Positions 40,594-49,669 are shown, counted from the first letter of the stretch. The stretch is 64,000 bases of DNA from Roseateles_B sp041905785 (GCA_041905785.1 JAYRKJ010000003.1:124001-188000); one strand, 5' to 3'. Translations and numbers: made by a program. Notes: generated from the letters alone by a model not told the origin.

Positions 40594-43500
40594 TCACAAC
40601 TCCGCCACGCCCTTGATCCGGATCGGCGCCGCGCTGGCCACCGGGCCGGCGTCCTGCACCTTGCCCTGCAGCCGGTCCAGCAGGTCTTTCCACTGGGCCC
40701 GTGCGGTCACCACATTGGCCAGCTTCACATGGCCGTAGCCGCGGATCTTTTCCGGCAGGCGGGTCAGAGCCAGCATCAGCTCGTAGCGGGGCTTCTCCAG
40801 GCCGGGCTGCAGCAGGGGCAGGATCTCGCGGCGCAGCAGCTGCTCGTAGTCGGCCAGCAGCTGGCGTTCCATGCGGCGTTCCTCGGTCTTGCCGAAGATG
40901 TCCAGCCAGCCGCCGCGCAGGCCCTTGAAGCGGGCCAGCAGCTTGAGCGCCGAGAAGGTCCAGCTGCCCAGCTCGACCTTCTTCGCGCGGCCATCGGCGC
41001 CAGGCTTGGACAGCAGCGGCGGCGCCATGTGGAAAGACAGGCGATCGAAGGACTGGAACTGCTCCTTCAATGCCTGCTCAAAGCGGCCGTCGGTGTAGAG
41101 ACGGGCAACCTCGTACTCGTCCTTGATGGCCATCAGCTTGGCGAGGTAGCGCGCCACGGCCTTGGTGAGCCGCTCGCCCTGGCCCAGCTCGCCCAGGCGG
41201 CTTTCCGCGAGGCGGATCTCCTGCACCAGGGTGAGGTAGCGCTGCGCGTAGGCGGCGTCCTGGTAGTCGGTGAGGAAGCGGATGCGGCGGCTGATCAGGC
41301 CGTCCTCGCCATCCAGCTTGTCCTGGCCCAGCAACATTTGCACCGTCGTGCCCTCCGGCTTGCCGGCCAGGCGGCGCAGAGCCTCGGGCGCGGCGATGGC
41401 CAGGCGGCCCAGCGCGAAGGCGGTCTTGTTGCCGTCCACGGCCACGCCGTTGAGCTCGATGGCGCGCATCAGCGCCGCGAAGCTCACCGGGACGAGGCCA
41501 CGCTGCCAGCAGGCGCCCAGCATGATGATGTTGCTGGGCATGGTGTCGCCCATCAGGGTCTGGGCGATGGCCTGGGCGTCGATCGTGTCCAGCAGTTCGT
41601 CCGATCCCCCCACGGCATGCTGCATCTTGGCGAGCAGGCCCTGGCCCTGCAGGCTGGCATCCGGGTTGCGCACGAAGGCCGCGGTCGGCAGCTCGTGCGT
41701 GTTGGCCAGGATCACGGTGCGGCCGGGCTTGACGGTGCCCAGCGCGTCGGGCGAGGCGCCGACCACCATGTCGCAGGCCAGCAGCACGTCGGCCTGCTGG
41801 GTGTCGATGCGGACCTGGTTGAGCAGGTCCTGCGTCGGCGCCACGCGCACGAAGGACAGCACCGAGCCGCCCTTCTGCGCAAAGCCCATGAAGTCCAGCA
41901 CCGAGGCCTGCTTGCCTTCCAGGTGGGCCGCCATCGAGACCAGCGCCCCCACGGTCACAACGCCCGTGCCACCGACGCCGGTGACCAGCATGTCGAAGGG
42001 ACCGGTCCACTGCCAGGCGGCGGGCGGCTGGATGGCGGCGATCTCGCGGGCCAGGTCGGCGGCGGTGAAGCCCGAGCCCACCTTCTTCTTCAGCTGCGCA
42101 CCGTGCACCGAGACGAAGCTCGGGCAGAAGCCGTTGATGCAGGAGAAGTCCTTGTTGCAGCTGCTCTGCTCGATGGCGCGCTTGCGGCCCCAGTCAGTCT
42201 CCACCGGCACGACGGAGAGGCAGTTGCTGGCCTGCCCGCAGTCGCCACAGCCCTCGCAGACGGCTTCGTTGATGAAGACGCGCTTGGGCGGGTCGTAGAA
42301 CTCGCCCTTCTTGCGGCGGCGGCGCTTCTCGGCGGCGCAGGTCTGGTCGTAGATCAGCACCGTCACGCCTTCGATCTCGCGCAGCTCGCGCTGCACGGCA
42401 TCGAGTTCGGAGCGGTGATGGAAGGTGGTCTTGGGCGGAAACTGGCCCTCGTGGCCCTGGTACTTCTCAGGTTCGTCGGACACCACGGCCAGGCGCTTCA
42501 CGCCTTCGGCCTCGACCTGACGCGCGATCTGGGGCACGCTGGTCGAGCCGTCCACCGGCTGGCCGCCCGTCATGGCGACGGCGTCGTTGTAGAGGATCTT
42601 GTAGGTGATGTTGGCCCGCGCCGCGATGGCCTGGCGGATGGCAAGGTAGCCGGAGTGGTAGTAGGTGCCGTCGCCCAGGTTCTGGAACACGTGCTTCTCA
42701 GTCGTGAAGCGGCTGTGCGCGGCCCAGTCCACGCCTTCGGCACCCATCTGGATGAGCCCGGAAGTGCCGCGCTCCATCCAGCTGGCCATGAAGTGGCAGC
42801 CGATGCCCGCCAGCGCGCGCGAGCCCTCGGGCAGTTTGGTCGAGGTGTTGTGCGGGCAGCCGGAGCAGAAGTAGGGCTGGCGGCGCACGCCGTCCGCCTC
42901 GTTGGAAAGCAGACATGGCGTGAGGAAGTCCACCACCAGATGGCGACGGTCCAGAGCCGGGTTGAGCCGGGCCAGCCAATCGGCCACCGTGGCCATGATG
43001 CGCGAGGGGCGCAGCTCGCCAAGGGCCGACAGTACGGCGGCGCCGTGCTCATCGGTCTTGCCCACCACGCGCGGTCGCTGCGCGTCGGGCAGGTGAAAGA
43101 GCAGCTCCTTGATTTGACGCTCGACCACCGGCGCCTTCTCCTCGATCACCAGCATGTCGGTGAGGCCTTGCGCGAACTCGCGCATGCGCGTGGGCTCCAG
43201 CGGGAACACGAGGCCGACCTTGTAGACGCGCACGCCGGCCGCGGCCAGGGCGTTGGGGTCCAGGTCCAGGCGGCGCAGCACCTCCATGAAGTCGTAGTGC
43301 GCCTTGCCGACGGTCACGATGCCCAGCGTGGCGCGCGGGCTCACGACGATGTGCTTGTCGATGGAGTTCAGCTTGGCAAAGGCCAGCACGGCATCCAGCT
43401 TGTGGGCCAGGCGCGATTCGAGGTCCAGGGAGGGCAGGTCGACCTGGCGGATGTGCAGGTTCGTCGGGGCGACGTAATCGACCGGATGCTCGAAGTCCAG

Positions 43501-44214
43501 GGGCACGCGGTCCAGGTCCACGGTCATGCCGGACTCGACCACCTCGGAGATGGCCTTGAAGCCCACCCAGGCGCCGGAGAAGCGCGACAGCGCCCAGCCG
43601 TAAAGGCCAAACTCCAGGTACTCCGCCACGTTGGCCGGATGCACGATGGGCATGCTCCAGGCCTGCAGGGCGAGATCGCTCTGGTGCGGGGTGGAGGAGG
43701 ACACGCAACCGTGGTCGTCCCCGCACACCACCAGCACGCCGCCCTGGGTGGAACTGCCGTAGACGTTGCCGTGCTTCAGCGCGTCGCCCGAGCGGTCCAC
43801 GCCGGGGCCTTTGCCGTACCACATGGCGAAGACGCCGTCGACGGTGCGCTTGGGGTCCAGCGCCACACGCTGCACGCCCAGGCAGGCGGTGGCGGCCAGG
43901 TCTTCGTTGATGGCGGGCAGGAAATTGATCTGCGCGGCGTCGAGGAACTTCTTGGCCTTCCAGAGCTGCTGGTCGACCATGCCCAGCGGCGAGCCGCGAT
44001 AGCCGGAGACGAAGCCGGCGGTCTTCAGGCCGTTGCGCTCGTCCAGCGCCTTCTGTGCCAGCAGCAGACGCACCAGGGCCTGGGTGCCGGTCAGGAAGAC
44101 CTGGCCGCTGGTGGCGCTGAGGTTGTCCGAGAGCTTGTAAGGCCTCAGTGCAGGCCCTGCGGGCTCGGCAGGGCTCACGACAGGGCTCATGGCGTGAGTG
44201 GTGGCATCGGACAT
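40594..44214 (-). CDS. Fused indolepyruvate ferredoxin oxidoreductase
   Basis: 1206 aa from ATG 44214, chosen for its CAGGAGA site. It decarboxylates aryl- or branched-chain 2-oxoacids to acyl-CoA with thiamine diphosphate and reduces ferredoxin. The alpha and gamma parts are fused as in Burkholderiales. Seen here: the N-terminal oxoacid-binding domain (GFVSGYRGSPLGMVDQQLW), the TPP-binding part (FCSGCPHNTSTKLPEGS, GDGTYYHSGYLAIRQA), a cysteine cluster (CEGCGDCGQASNC) for a [4Fe-4S] centre, and a C-terminal gamma-type domain (VTGVGGTGVVTVGALVSMAAH). The Lrp-type regulator is divergent, 132 bp away, and probably controls it in response to amino acids. Confidence 0.93.
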   Translation of the reverse strand: MSDATTHAMSPVVSPAEPAGPALRPYKLSDNLSATSGQVFLTGTQALVRLLLAQKALDERNGLKTAGFVSGYRGSPLGMVDQQLWKAKKFLDAAQINFLPAINEDLAATACLGVQRVALDPKRTVDGVFAMWYGKGPGVDRSGDALKHGNVYGSSTQGGVLVVCGDDHGCVSSSTPHQSDLALQAWSMPIVHPANVAEYLEFGLYGWALSRFSGAWVGFKAISEVVESGMTVDLDRVPLDFEHPVDYVAPTNLHIRQVDLPSLDLESRLAHKLDAVLAFAKLNSIDKHIVVSPRATLGIVTVGKAHYDFMEVLRRLDLDPNALAAAGVRVYKVGLVFPLEPTRMREFAQGLTDMLVIEEKAPVVERQIKELLFHLPDAQRPRVVGKTDEHGAAVLSALGELRPSRIMATVADWLARLNPALDRRHLVVDFLTPCLLSNEADGVRRQPYFCSGCPHNTSTKLPEGSRALAGIGCHFMASWMERGTSGLIQMGAEGVDWAAHSRFTTEKHVFQNLGDGTYYHSGYLAIRQAIAARANITYKILYNDAVAMTGGQPVDGSTSVPQIARQVEAEGVKRLAVVSDEPEKYQGHEGQFPPKTTFHHRSELDAVQRELREIEGVTVLIYDQTCAAEKRRRRKKGEFYDPPKRVFINEAVCEGCGDCGQASNCLSVVPVETDWGRKRAIEQSSCNKDFSCINGFCPSFVSVHGAQLKKKVGSGFTAADLAREIAAIQPPAAWQWTGPFDMLVTGVGGTGVVTVGALVSMAAHLEGKQASVLDFMGFAQKGGSVLSFVRVAPTQDLLNQVRIDTQQADVLLACDMVVGASPDALGTVKPGRTVILANTHELPTAAFVRNPDASLQGQGLLAKMQHAVGGSDELLDTIDAQAIAQTLMGDTMPSNIIMLGACWQRGLVPVSFAALMRAIELNGVAVDGNKTAFALGRLAIAAPEALRRLAGKPEGTTVQMLLGQDKLDGEDGLISRRIRFLTDYQDAAYAQRYLTLVQEIRLAESRLGELGQGERLTKAVARYLAKLMAIKDEYEVARLYTDGRFEQALKEQFQSFDRLSFHMAPPLLSKPGADGRAKKVELGSWTFSALKLLARFKGLRGGWLDIFGKTEERRMERQLLADYEQLLRREILPLLQPGLEKPRYELMLALTRLPEKIRGYGHVKLANVVTARAQWKDLLDRLQGKVQDAGPVASAAPIRIKGVAEL

Positions 44215-44317
44215 GGACGGTCTCCTGGCGCAGGTTCTTTTTGGGGAAAACTGCGCGAGATTCTTGGCTAGGCTGTTCAGTGTTTGTTTCTTCAATTCCC
44301 CCTGTCAAGCGATGGAA

Positions 44318-44334
44318 TGAGAGAATTTATCTCA
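44318..44334. promoter_or_regulatory. Palindromic Lrp/AsnC-type operator over the lrp leader
   Basis: TGAGAGAATTTATCTCA has perfect 5-base arms (TGAGA/TCTCA) around an AT-rich 7-base centre, typical of Lrp-family sites. Its end lies immediately before the AAGGAGG ribosome binding site of the Lrp gene, and 104 bp from the oxidoreductase start. It may mediate autorepression and control of the divergent gene. Confidence 0.6.
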
Positions 44335-44346
44335 AGGAGGCTTTAA

Positions 44347-44817
44347 ATGGAGTCAGAACGTTTTGATCGCGCCACGCGGCAGATCCTGGAGGCGCTGCAG
44401 GCGGATGCGCGGCTTTCCACGCAGGCCCTGGCCGAGCGCGTGGGCCTGTCGGCAACGCCGGTGTGGCGGCGGGTCAAGGAGCTGGAGGACAGCGGGGTGA
44501 TACGCCGCCACGTGGCGCTGGTGGACCGCGAGAAACTGGGCCTGTCGATCTGCGTGCTGGCCAACGTCAGCCTGGTGCGGCACAGCGAAGGTGCGGTGGA
44601 GCAGTTCGAGCAACTGGTGCAGACCAGCCGCGAGATCATTGAGTGCCATGGCATCACCGGCGAGGCCGACTACGTGATCAAGGTCGTCGTGGCCGACATG
44701 AAGGCCTACGACCAGTTTCTGCAGAGCAAGGTCTTCAAGGTGCCGGGCGTGGCCAGCGTGCGCAGCAATGTGGTGCTGCGCGAGGTGAAGTACGAGACGG
44801 CCTTGCCTGTGCCTTGA
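44347..44817 (+). CDS. Lrp/AsnC family transcriptional regulator
   Basis: 156 aa. The N-terminal helix-turn-helix (DRATRQILEALQADARLSTQALAERVGLSATPVWRRVKELEDSGVI) precedes a RAM/AsnC ligand-binding domain (ICVLANVSLVRHSEGAVEQFEQ, GEADYVIKVVVADMKAYDQFLQ). Such proteins form octamers and sense an amino acid. A strong AAGGAGG site lies 6 bases before ATG 44347. Divergence from the indolepyruvate oxidoreductase gene suggests that enzyme is its target, with an aromatic or branched-chain amino acid as the likely signal. Confidence 0.93.
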   Translation: MESERFDRATRQILEALQADARLSTQALAERVGLSATPVWRRVKELEDSGVIRRHVALVDREKLGLSICVLANVSLVRHSEGAVEQFEQLVQTSREIIECHGITGEADYVIKVVVADMKAYDQFLQSKVFKVPGVASVRSNVVLREVKYETALPVP

Positions 44818-44908
44818 GTCGGCGGCGCAAACGCCGGGTTGCAAGCGCCCTGGCACGCCTGCCGGGGCCACCCTCGCCGGGGTCCTATGTGCCCAGGCTG
44901 TATGCGCA

Positions 44909-44923
44909 GGGGTCAGGTCTTGC
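44909..44923 (+). repeat. REP-like word GGGGTCAGGTCTTGC, copy 4
   Basis: Exact copy in the gap between the Lrp gene and the CBS gene, 95 bp before the CBS start. Confidence 0.6.
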
Positions 44924-45017
44924 CTCTGGCGGGACCCAGGGGCTTCCGCCTCGTCCGGCCCGCCGGGAGAATGATGGGCTGGCGCGGCGGCAGGCCGGCG
45001 GAATCGGGAGGCGCTTC

Positions 45018-45695
45018 ATGTTCACGGTCTATGGTCTGACGGGGCGGGTCGTCAGCGGGGATGTCGAGCAGTTGGCCCGCAACGAAGCGGTGCAGGCCCT
45101 GGCGCGCGTGCGCGCGGCTGCAGCCGTGGGTCGCGGTGCGGAGGTGGCAGGGCCGCGCCTGGAAGGCCTGCAGTCCGGGGGGCACGCGCCAGGCGATGCG
45201 CTGCCGGCTGGGGTCCGGCAGGCCCTGGCCCGGTATGAGGAGGCGCCGAACCGCGAACATCCCTTGGCCCGGGTGCGGGCGGTGATGAGCAGCCCGGCCT
45301 TTTGCCTGGGGCCGGACATGACGGTCGATGCGGCCTGGCAAGCCTTGCAGCAGCGCGGCCTGAGCCAGGCGCCGGTGCTGTCCGCGGACGGGCGCCCGAT
45401 CGGCCTGCTCTTGCGGGGCGAGCTCCTGCCGCCTTCCTTGCTGGGGTCGGAGGACCTGCCCAATCCCTGGCATTGGCAGCACCTGCTGGCGGAGACCGTG
45501 CAGCGCCACATGCTGTCGCCCGTGCCCTGTGCCAGCCCGCAGACGCCGCTGCGCCAGCTGGCGCGGCTGCTGCTGGACCTGCGCCTGCCGGGCCTGCCGG
45601 TGGTGGACGAGGGCGGGCTGGTGCAGGGCTTTGTCTCCCGAAGCGACCTGCTCAAAGCCCTGGCGCACGAGCCGCCGCTGGACCTCTGGGGTTGA
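45018..45695 (+). CDS. CBS-pair domain protein
   Basis: 225 aa from ATG 45018, which has a GGGAGG site. After an Ala/Arg-rich N-terminus (MFTVYGLTGRVVSGDVEQLARNEAVQALARVRAAAAV) come two CBS motifs (about 87-140: VRAVMSSPAFCLGPDMTVDAAWQALQQRGLSQAPVLSADGRPIGLL; about 162-220: VQRHMLSPVPCASPQTPLRQLARLLLDLRLPGLPVVDEGGLVQGFVSRSDLLKAL). CBS pairs bind adenine nucleotides and gate partner activity. There is no catalytic domain, so it would regulate another protein. It is convergent with the EAL gene, with only 12 bp between stops. Confidence 0.85.
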   Translation: MFTVYGLTGRVVSGDVEQLARNEAVQALARVRAAAAVGRGAEVAGPRLEGLQSGGHAPGDALPAGVRQALARYEEAPNREHPLARVRAVMSSPAFCLGPDMTVDAAWQALQQRGLSQAPVLSADGRPIGLLLRGELLPPSLLGSEDLPNPWHWQHLLAETVQRHMLSPVPCASPQTPLRQLARLLLDLRLPGLPVVDEGGLVQGFVSRSDLLKALAHEPPLDLWG

Positions 45696-45707
45696 GCCGG
45701 GCGGCGA

Positions 45708-47420
45708 TCAGCGCCGCTGTCGCACCTGCAGCCAGCCGGGGTAGTCGGCGGCTGGCATGGCGACCGCGTAGAGCCATCCCTGCGCGGCCTGCACGCCGAT
45801 GTCGCGCAGGAAGGCCTCCTGCGCGATGGTCTCCACGCCTTCGGCCACGATGCTGAGTTTCAGCTCGCGGGCCACGCTGACCACGGATTTCATCAGCGCC
45901 TCGCTGCGCTCCTGCTCTGGGCCGGACTTGAGGAAGGATCGGTCCAGCTTGATCACGTCGATGGGCAGTCGGGCCAGCATGGCCAGCGATGAAAAGCCGG
46001 TGCCGAAGTCGTCCAGAAAGACCTTGAAGCCCAGTGTGCGGCATTCCTGCATGAAGGCCGCCGTGCGCTGCGGGTCGCCGATGACGCTGCTTTCGGTCAG
46101 CTCCACATCCAGCAGGCCCTGCGCGGCGCGCTGGCATTCGGAGAGCCAGCGCAGCAGGTCGGCGTCCTGGAACTGCCGGGCACTGATGTTGACGGCGATC
46201 CGCGTGGGCAGTCCCTGCGCCCGCCATTGAGCCGCCTGCGAGGCCGCGCTGACGATGACCCAGCGGCCGATGGCGGCGATCTGCCCGTTGTCCTCGGCGC
46301 GGGCGATGAAGAGGTCGGGGCGGATCAGCCCGCGCTTGGGATGCCGCCAGCGCAGCAGCGCCTCCACGCCCAGGCATTGGCCGGTGCGCAGGTCCAGCTT
46401 GGGCTGGTAGTGCAGCTCCAGCTGCTGCAGCTCCAGCGCCTTGCGCAGATGGTGGTCCAGCCACAGACGCTCGCGGGCGCGCTGCTGCATGCGAGGGTCG
46501 TAAACGCGCTGCGTCCGGCCCCCCTCTTCCTGGGCGCTGTGCAGGGCGGTGTCGGCGTTGCGCAGCAACTCCTCCAGCTCGCCGCCATGCAAGGGATGGC
46601 AGGCGATGCCAATGCTGACCGGCACCACCAGCTCGGTGCGCTTGAGGCCCAGGGGTTGCGCGAAGCGCTGCAGCACCATGCGGCCCAGGCGCTGCATGTC
46701 CTCAATGCCGCCGGGCCCTGGCATCAGCACCACGAACTCGACGCCCAGGGAGCGCGCCACCACGGCTGGCGCAGGCAGCAGCGTCTTGAGCGCGCTGGCC
46801 ACGGCGACCAGCACCTCGTCGGCGCCGTCGGGCCCGAAGTTGTCCCGCAGCAGGCTGAAGTCCCGCGGCTTGATGGCCAGCAGGCCGAATTCCTCACCGC
46901 GCTCGATCAGGCTCAGCAAGCGCTCGCGCAGGGCGTAGCGGCTCATCAGGCCGGTGAGCTCATCCTCGTAGACCAGGGTGTGCAGCACCTCGTTCTGCAG
47001 TTCCTGGCTCTCGCCGCCGGTGCTGACGCCGGCGTCCGGGCCGAGGTCGGTGCCGCACAGCACCAGTTGGCGTCTGGCGGGGCCGGCGCTGTGCAGACGC
47101 TGGATCTGCCACAGATAGAGGTGCTCGCCTTCGGGCGTCGGGCAACGCAGCTCGTCCTGCCACAGCGGGTCGGGCTGGCCGGCAGCGCGGGCGACCTGGT
47201 CCAGCAGGCCTTGAGGCAGCGAGCTCAGATTGCTGACGGGGCAACCGCGCAGCTGGCTGGGTTGCAGGCCAGTCAGGGCGCCAAAGCCGGCGTTGGCCTG
47301 GCTGATGCGGCCCTGTTCATCCACCAGCGCCAGGGCCAGGCCCAGCAGCTCGCTCAGGGCGTGATCCAGGGCCCCGGCGTCGGGCGGGTGGCGCTCGGGG
47401 GCGGTAGGGGATGGCTTCAT
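45708..47420 (-). CDS. PAS - degenerate GGDEF - EAL c-di-GMP phosphodiesterase
   Basis: 570 aa. An N-terminal PAS-like segment (about 15-125, LALALVDEQGRISQANAGFGALTGLQPSQL) is followed by a GGDEF domain (about 150-300) in which the signature reads LGVEF, so it cannot make c-di-GMP and may instead bind GTP as a regulator. The EAL domain (about 320-560) keeps E353-A-L, ELTESS, DDFGTGFSSLAMLARLPIDVIKLDRSF and AEGVET, so hydrolysis of c-di-GMP to pGpG is expected. No membrane segment. It is divergent from cheZ, which suggests a link between c-di-GMP and flagellar control. Confidence 0.92.
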   Translation of the reverse strand: MKPSPTAPERHPPDAGALDHALSELLGLALALVDEQGRISQANAGFGALTGLQPSQLRGCPVSNLSSLPQGLLDQVARAAGQPDPLWQDELRCPTPEGEHLYLWQIQRLHSAGPARRQLVLCGTDLGPDAGVSTGGESQELQNEVLHTLVYEDELTGLMSRYALRERLLSLIERGEEFGLLAIKPRDFSLLRDNFGPDGADEVLVAVASALKTLLPAPAVVARSLGVEFVVLMPGPGGIEDMQRLGRMVLQRFAQPLGLKRTELVVPVSIGIACHPLHGGELEELLRNADTALHSAQEEGGRTQRVYDPRMQQRARERLWLDHHLRKALELQQLELHYQPKLDLRTGQCLGVEALLRWRHPKRGLIRPDLFIARAEDNGQIAAIGRWVIVSAASQAAQWRAQGLPTRIAVNISARQFQDADLLRWLSECQRAAQGLLDVELTESSVIGDPQRTAAFMQECRTLGFKVFLDDFGTGFSSLAMLARLPIDVIKLDRSFLKSGPEQERSEALMKSVVSVARELKLSIVAEGVETIAQEAFLRDIGVQAAQGWLYAVAMPAADYPGWLQVRQRR

Positions 47421-47603
47421 GACGACTTCTGGCCCGCACAGGGCGGTGTGCTCGCAGTATCACCTGCGACGCAAGGGCCAGGTGTGTGATTTGTCGTGCA
47501 CTTGCCCTGTTTCATGGGCAGGGTTTGCCTTGGCCTCGGGCTACGATCGTCGGACGCGGCAGGCATCCGGGCTTGCCCTGCCACCCAGGGGGCAAGCGTC
47601 CAC

Positions 47604-48212
47604 ATGACCACATCGACAGAACAGCGCCGACCGGCATCCAGCGTGGATCAGTCCCTGCACAGCGAGTTGAGTGCAGAAGCGTTGCGGGTGCTGCACAAGG
47701 TCGTCGAGGAGCTGCCGGATGCTTGCGAGCGTCTGCGTTATGTGCAGCAGATGACCGAGCAAGCCGCCACCACGGTGCTGACCCTGGTCGAAAAAGCCCA
47801 GGACGATGCGGGCGAGGTGGGCAGCAAGGGCCAGGAGCTGGCCGAGGCGCTGGAGCGGCTGGCCTCGTCGGAGGACATGAGCGTGGTGCGCGCTCGGGCC
47901 ATGATGCGCCTGTGCGCCGCCTATGCGCGCCAGGCCGGCGGGTTTGCCGAGCGGTCGCAGCTCCTGCATACCGAGTTGATGCTGGCTCAGGGCTATCAGG
48001 ACTTGTCGGGCCAGGTGATCAACAAGGTCATCGGCATGCTGGTCCGTGTGGAGAACCCGCTGCAGCAGCTGCTGGCCAGCTCCGAGCCGCCGGTGGTGGC
48101 CGAGGAGGCCGGTGCCATCGGATCAGGCGCCGCGCTCGCGGGGGTGCAGACGCCGGACAAGGCCCTCAAGCAGGGCGATGTGGACGACCTGCTGGCGTCA
48201 CTGGGATTCTGA
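47604..48212 (+). CDS. cheZ: CheY-P phosphatase CheZ
   Basis: 202 aa from ATG 47604. It dephosphorylates CheY-P and so ends the signal to the flagellar motor. The long four-helix bundle is clear (LHKVVEELPDACERLRYVQQMTEQAATTVLTLVEKAQ). The catalytic motif QD133LSGQ137VINKVI matches Asp143/Gln147 of E. coli CheZ, and the C-terminal DVDDLLASLGF is the CheY-binding peptide. It stands away from other che genes in this window. An earlier in-frame start at 47496 adds 36 residues unlike the family. Confidence 0.93.
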   Translation: MTTSTEQRRPASSVDQSLHSELSAEALRVLHKVVEELPDACERLRYVQQMTEQAATTVLTLVEKAQDDAGEVGSKGQELAEALERLASSEDMSVVRARAMMRLCAAYARQAGGFAERSQLLHTELMLAQGYQDLSGQVINKVIGMLVRVENPLQQLLASSEPPVVAEEAGAIGSGAALAGVQTPDKALKQGDVDDLLASLGF

Positions 48213-48224
48213 CGGCGCCAGGCC

Positions 48225-49061
48225 CTAAGTCAGCGCGCCCGCCTGCCAGTGACGGGGCTGCAGCCCGTAGTAGTCCGCCAGCAGCGCATACAGGCGCGGA
48301 TGCAGCCGGGCCATTTGCTCGCCCTGTTCGAAGAAACTCTCACTGGCCACGGCGAAGAACTCGGCTTCGTCGGTCGCCGCATAAGGATCCAGCAGGGTGG
48401 GCAGGCCCTGCGCCAGCGCCTGTTGCAGGGCCTGGTACTCCTGCTGCATGACCTCCGCCCAGTGCGCGTGCGCCTCCCTGCTGCCCAGCAGCGGCGCTCC
48501 GTTGGCACGGCCCTTGGCCTGATCCAATTGGTGGGCGAATTCGTGGATCACCACATTGCGGCCGTCCTCGGGATCGCGAGCGCCCGCCAGCACGTCCTGC
48601 CAGGACAGGATCACCTGCCCTTGCTGCCAGGATTCGCCGCTGAGCCAGCGGCGCTGCTCCATCTGCACGCCGGCCCCCAGATCATGCACCCGCTGCACCG
48701 CGAACGCGGCAGGGTAGAGCAGGACCTGGCTCAGCTGCGGATAAACGCCGCGCGCATGGCCCAGCAGCGGCAGGCAGGCCTGCGCCGCCACCAGCACCTT
48801 CATGGCGGTGCTGACCTTCAAACCTGCGCAGCCGATAAAGGGCTTCTCGGCCAGAAACACCTGGATCAGGCGCTGCAGCCGGTGCTGCTGAGGCGGCGTC
48901 AGTCGGCGGTACAAGGGCCATTCGCGGCGCAGCAGGCTGCGCCAGGCCGCAGGAAACGGCGTCTGCATCACCTGGTCGCGCCGCCGGCGCCGCCACCAGG
49001 GTGGAAGCAAGAGCAGGCTCAGGGCGAGCAGGCCCAGTAGGCCCAAGAGCAGCAGCGGCAT
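48225..49061 (-). CDS. mtfA: Zinc-dependent peptidase MtfA
   Basis: 278 aa from ATG 49061. In E. coli MtfA binds the glucose repressor Mlc and has aminopeptidase activity. The zinc motif is H173-E-F-A-H177 in NVVIHEFAHQLDQAKGRANGAP, and the downstream EFFAVASESFFEQ gives the third ligand Glu. An N-terminal hydrophobic stretch (LLLLGLLGLLALSLLLLPPWW) may anchor it in the membrane. The C-terminus YALLADYYGLQP is typical. The stop is 12 bp from that of convergent cheZ. Confidence 0.92.
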   Translation of the reverse strand: MPLLLLGLLGLLALSLLLLPPWWRRRRRDQVMQTPFPAAWRSLLRREWPLYRRLTPPQQHRLQRLIQVFLAEKPFIGCAGLKVSTAMKVLVAAQACLPLLGHARGVYPQLSQVLLYPAAFAVQRVHDLGAGVQMEQRRWLSGESWQQGQVILSWQDVLAGARDPEDGRNVVIHEFAHQLDQAKGRANGAPLLGSREAHAHWAEVMQQEYQALQQALAQGLPTLLDPYAATDEAEFFAVASESFFEQGEQMARLHPRLYALLADYYGLQPRHWQAGALT

Positions 49062-49527
49062 GGCGGTTTCGGCGGCAATGGCGTGGACTTCTGCAGATGG
49101 GGACGCGCGGCCCCCTTGCAAGGGCCGGCCAGGCCCTGGCCGCCGGGCCTGGGGCTCAAGGGGAGGGTTTGTCCGAGGCTGCGCACCGTGTCGGCGGGCA
49201 GATGCGGCGTCGTCGCCACACTTTGTGACACTCGCGATCTTTTGGGGGCTTCTACTAGGGGGGCTGGCGGGTCCTGCTGCCAAAATTCGGCCCTGTTCAT
49301 CAGCGTGGAATGTTCCGTTCGGTCCTTGTCATTTAACTGGCACATGACGGCGGCACACTGCCACCCGGTGGCTGATGAACGCCAGGCGATGCTGCGCCGC
49401 CAAGGCGGCAGTCGTCGCAGGCGCTCCAGATTGCTGGTTTGGGCGCAGGCGGCCCGTCCCGAGGCCGGCCTGCTACTGCTGTTGGAGTGGCTCCCGCATG
49501 TGTTTTTCCTGTGCTGAGTCCCGTGAG

Positions 49528-49541
49528 CGAAAACGTTTGGC
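49528..49541. promoter_or_regulatory. LacI-family-type operator upstream of the receptor, site 1
   Basis: CGAAAACGTTTGGC has the palindromic core AAACGTTT expected for LacI/PurR-like regulators (pattern AANCGNTT). Its centre is 32 bp from that of site 2, about three helical turns. Confidence 0.55.
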
Positions 49542-49559
49542 TTCCTGGTGGTTTGTGAA

Positions 49560-49573
49560 GTAAAACGTTTGCG
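49560..49573. promoter_or_regulatory. LacI-family-type operator upstream of the receptor, site 2
   Basis: GTAAAACGTTTGCG repeats the core AAAACGTTTG of site 1. The two sites lie 97-142 bp before the receptor start, where they could block or overlap its promoter. Confidence 0.55.
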
Positions 49574-49669
49574 CTTGGTGGTTTTCGGTTGTGCGCACTT
49601 GACTTGTCCGGCCTGGTGGGTGTGGGCAGGTGGTCCGTTTTTTTCATTCTTCGTTGAGGAGTTGTCGGC

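Larger units (their letters stand above)
49062..49669. promoter_or_regulatory. Long intergenic region upstream of the TonB-dependent receptor
   Basis: 608 bases between divergent mtfA and the receptor gene. Open frames here resemble nothing known. The receptor-proximal part is less GC-rich and carries two AAACGTTT operator cores (next two entries) and a TTGACT hexamer at 49599-49604. A purine-type ribosome binding site (GAGGAG) lies about 10 bases before the receptor ATG. Confidence 0.5.

Noticed and set aside
40729..44271. 1180-codon antisense frame opposite the indolepyruvate oxidoreductase
   Set aside because: Gly/His/Val-rich shadow of codon bias. The sense frame has TPP, Fe-S and gamma-domain motifs.
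49083..49517. 144-codon plus-strand frame upstream of the receptor
   Set aside because: Arg/Ala/Pro-rich, no ribosome binding site, and it lies where promoters are expected.
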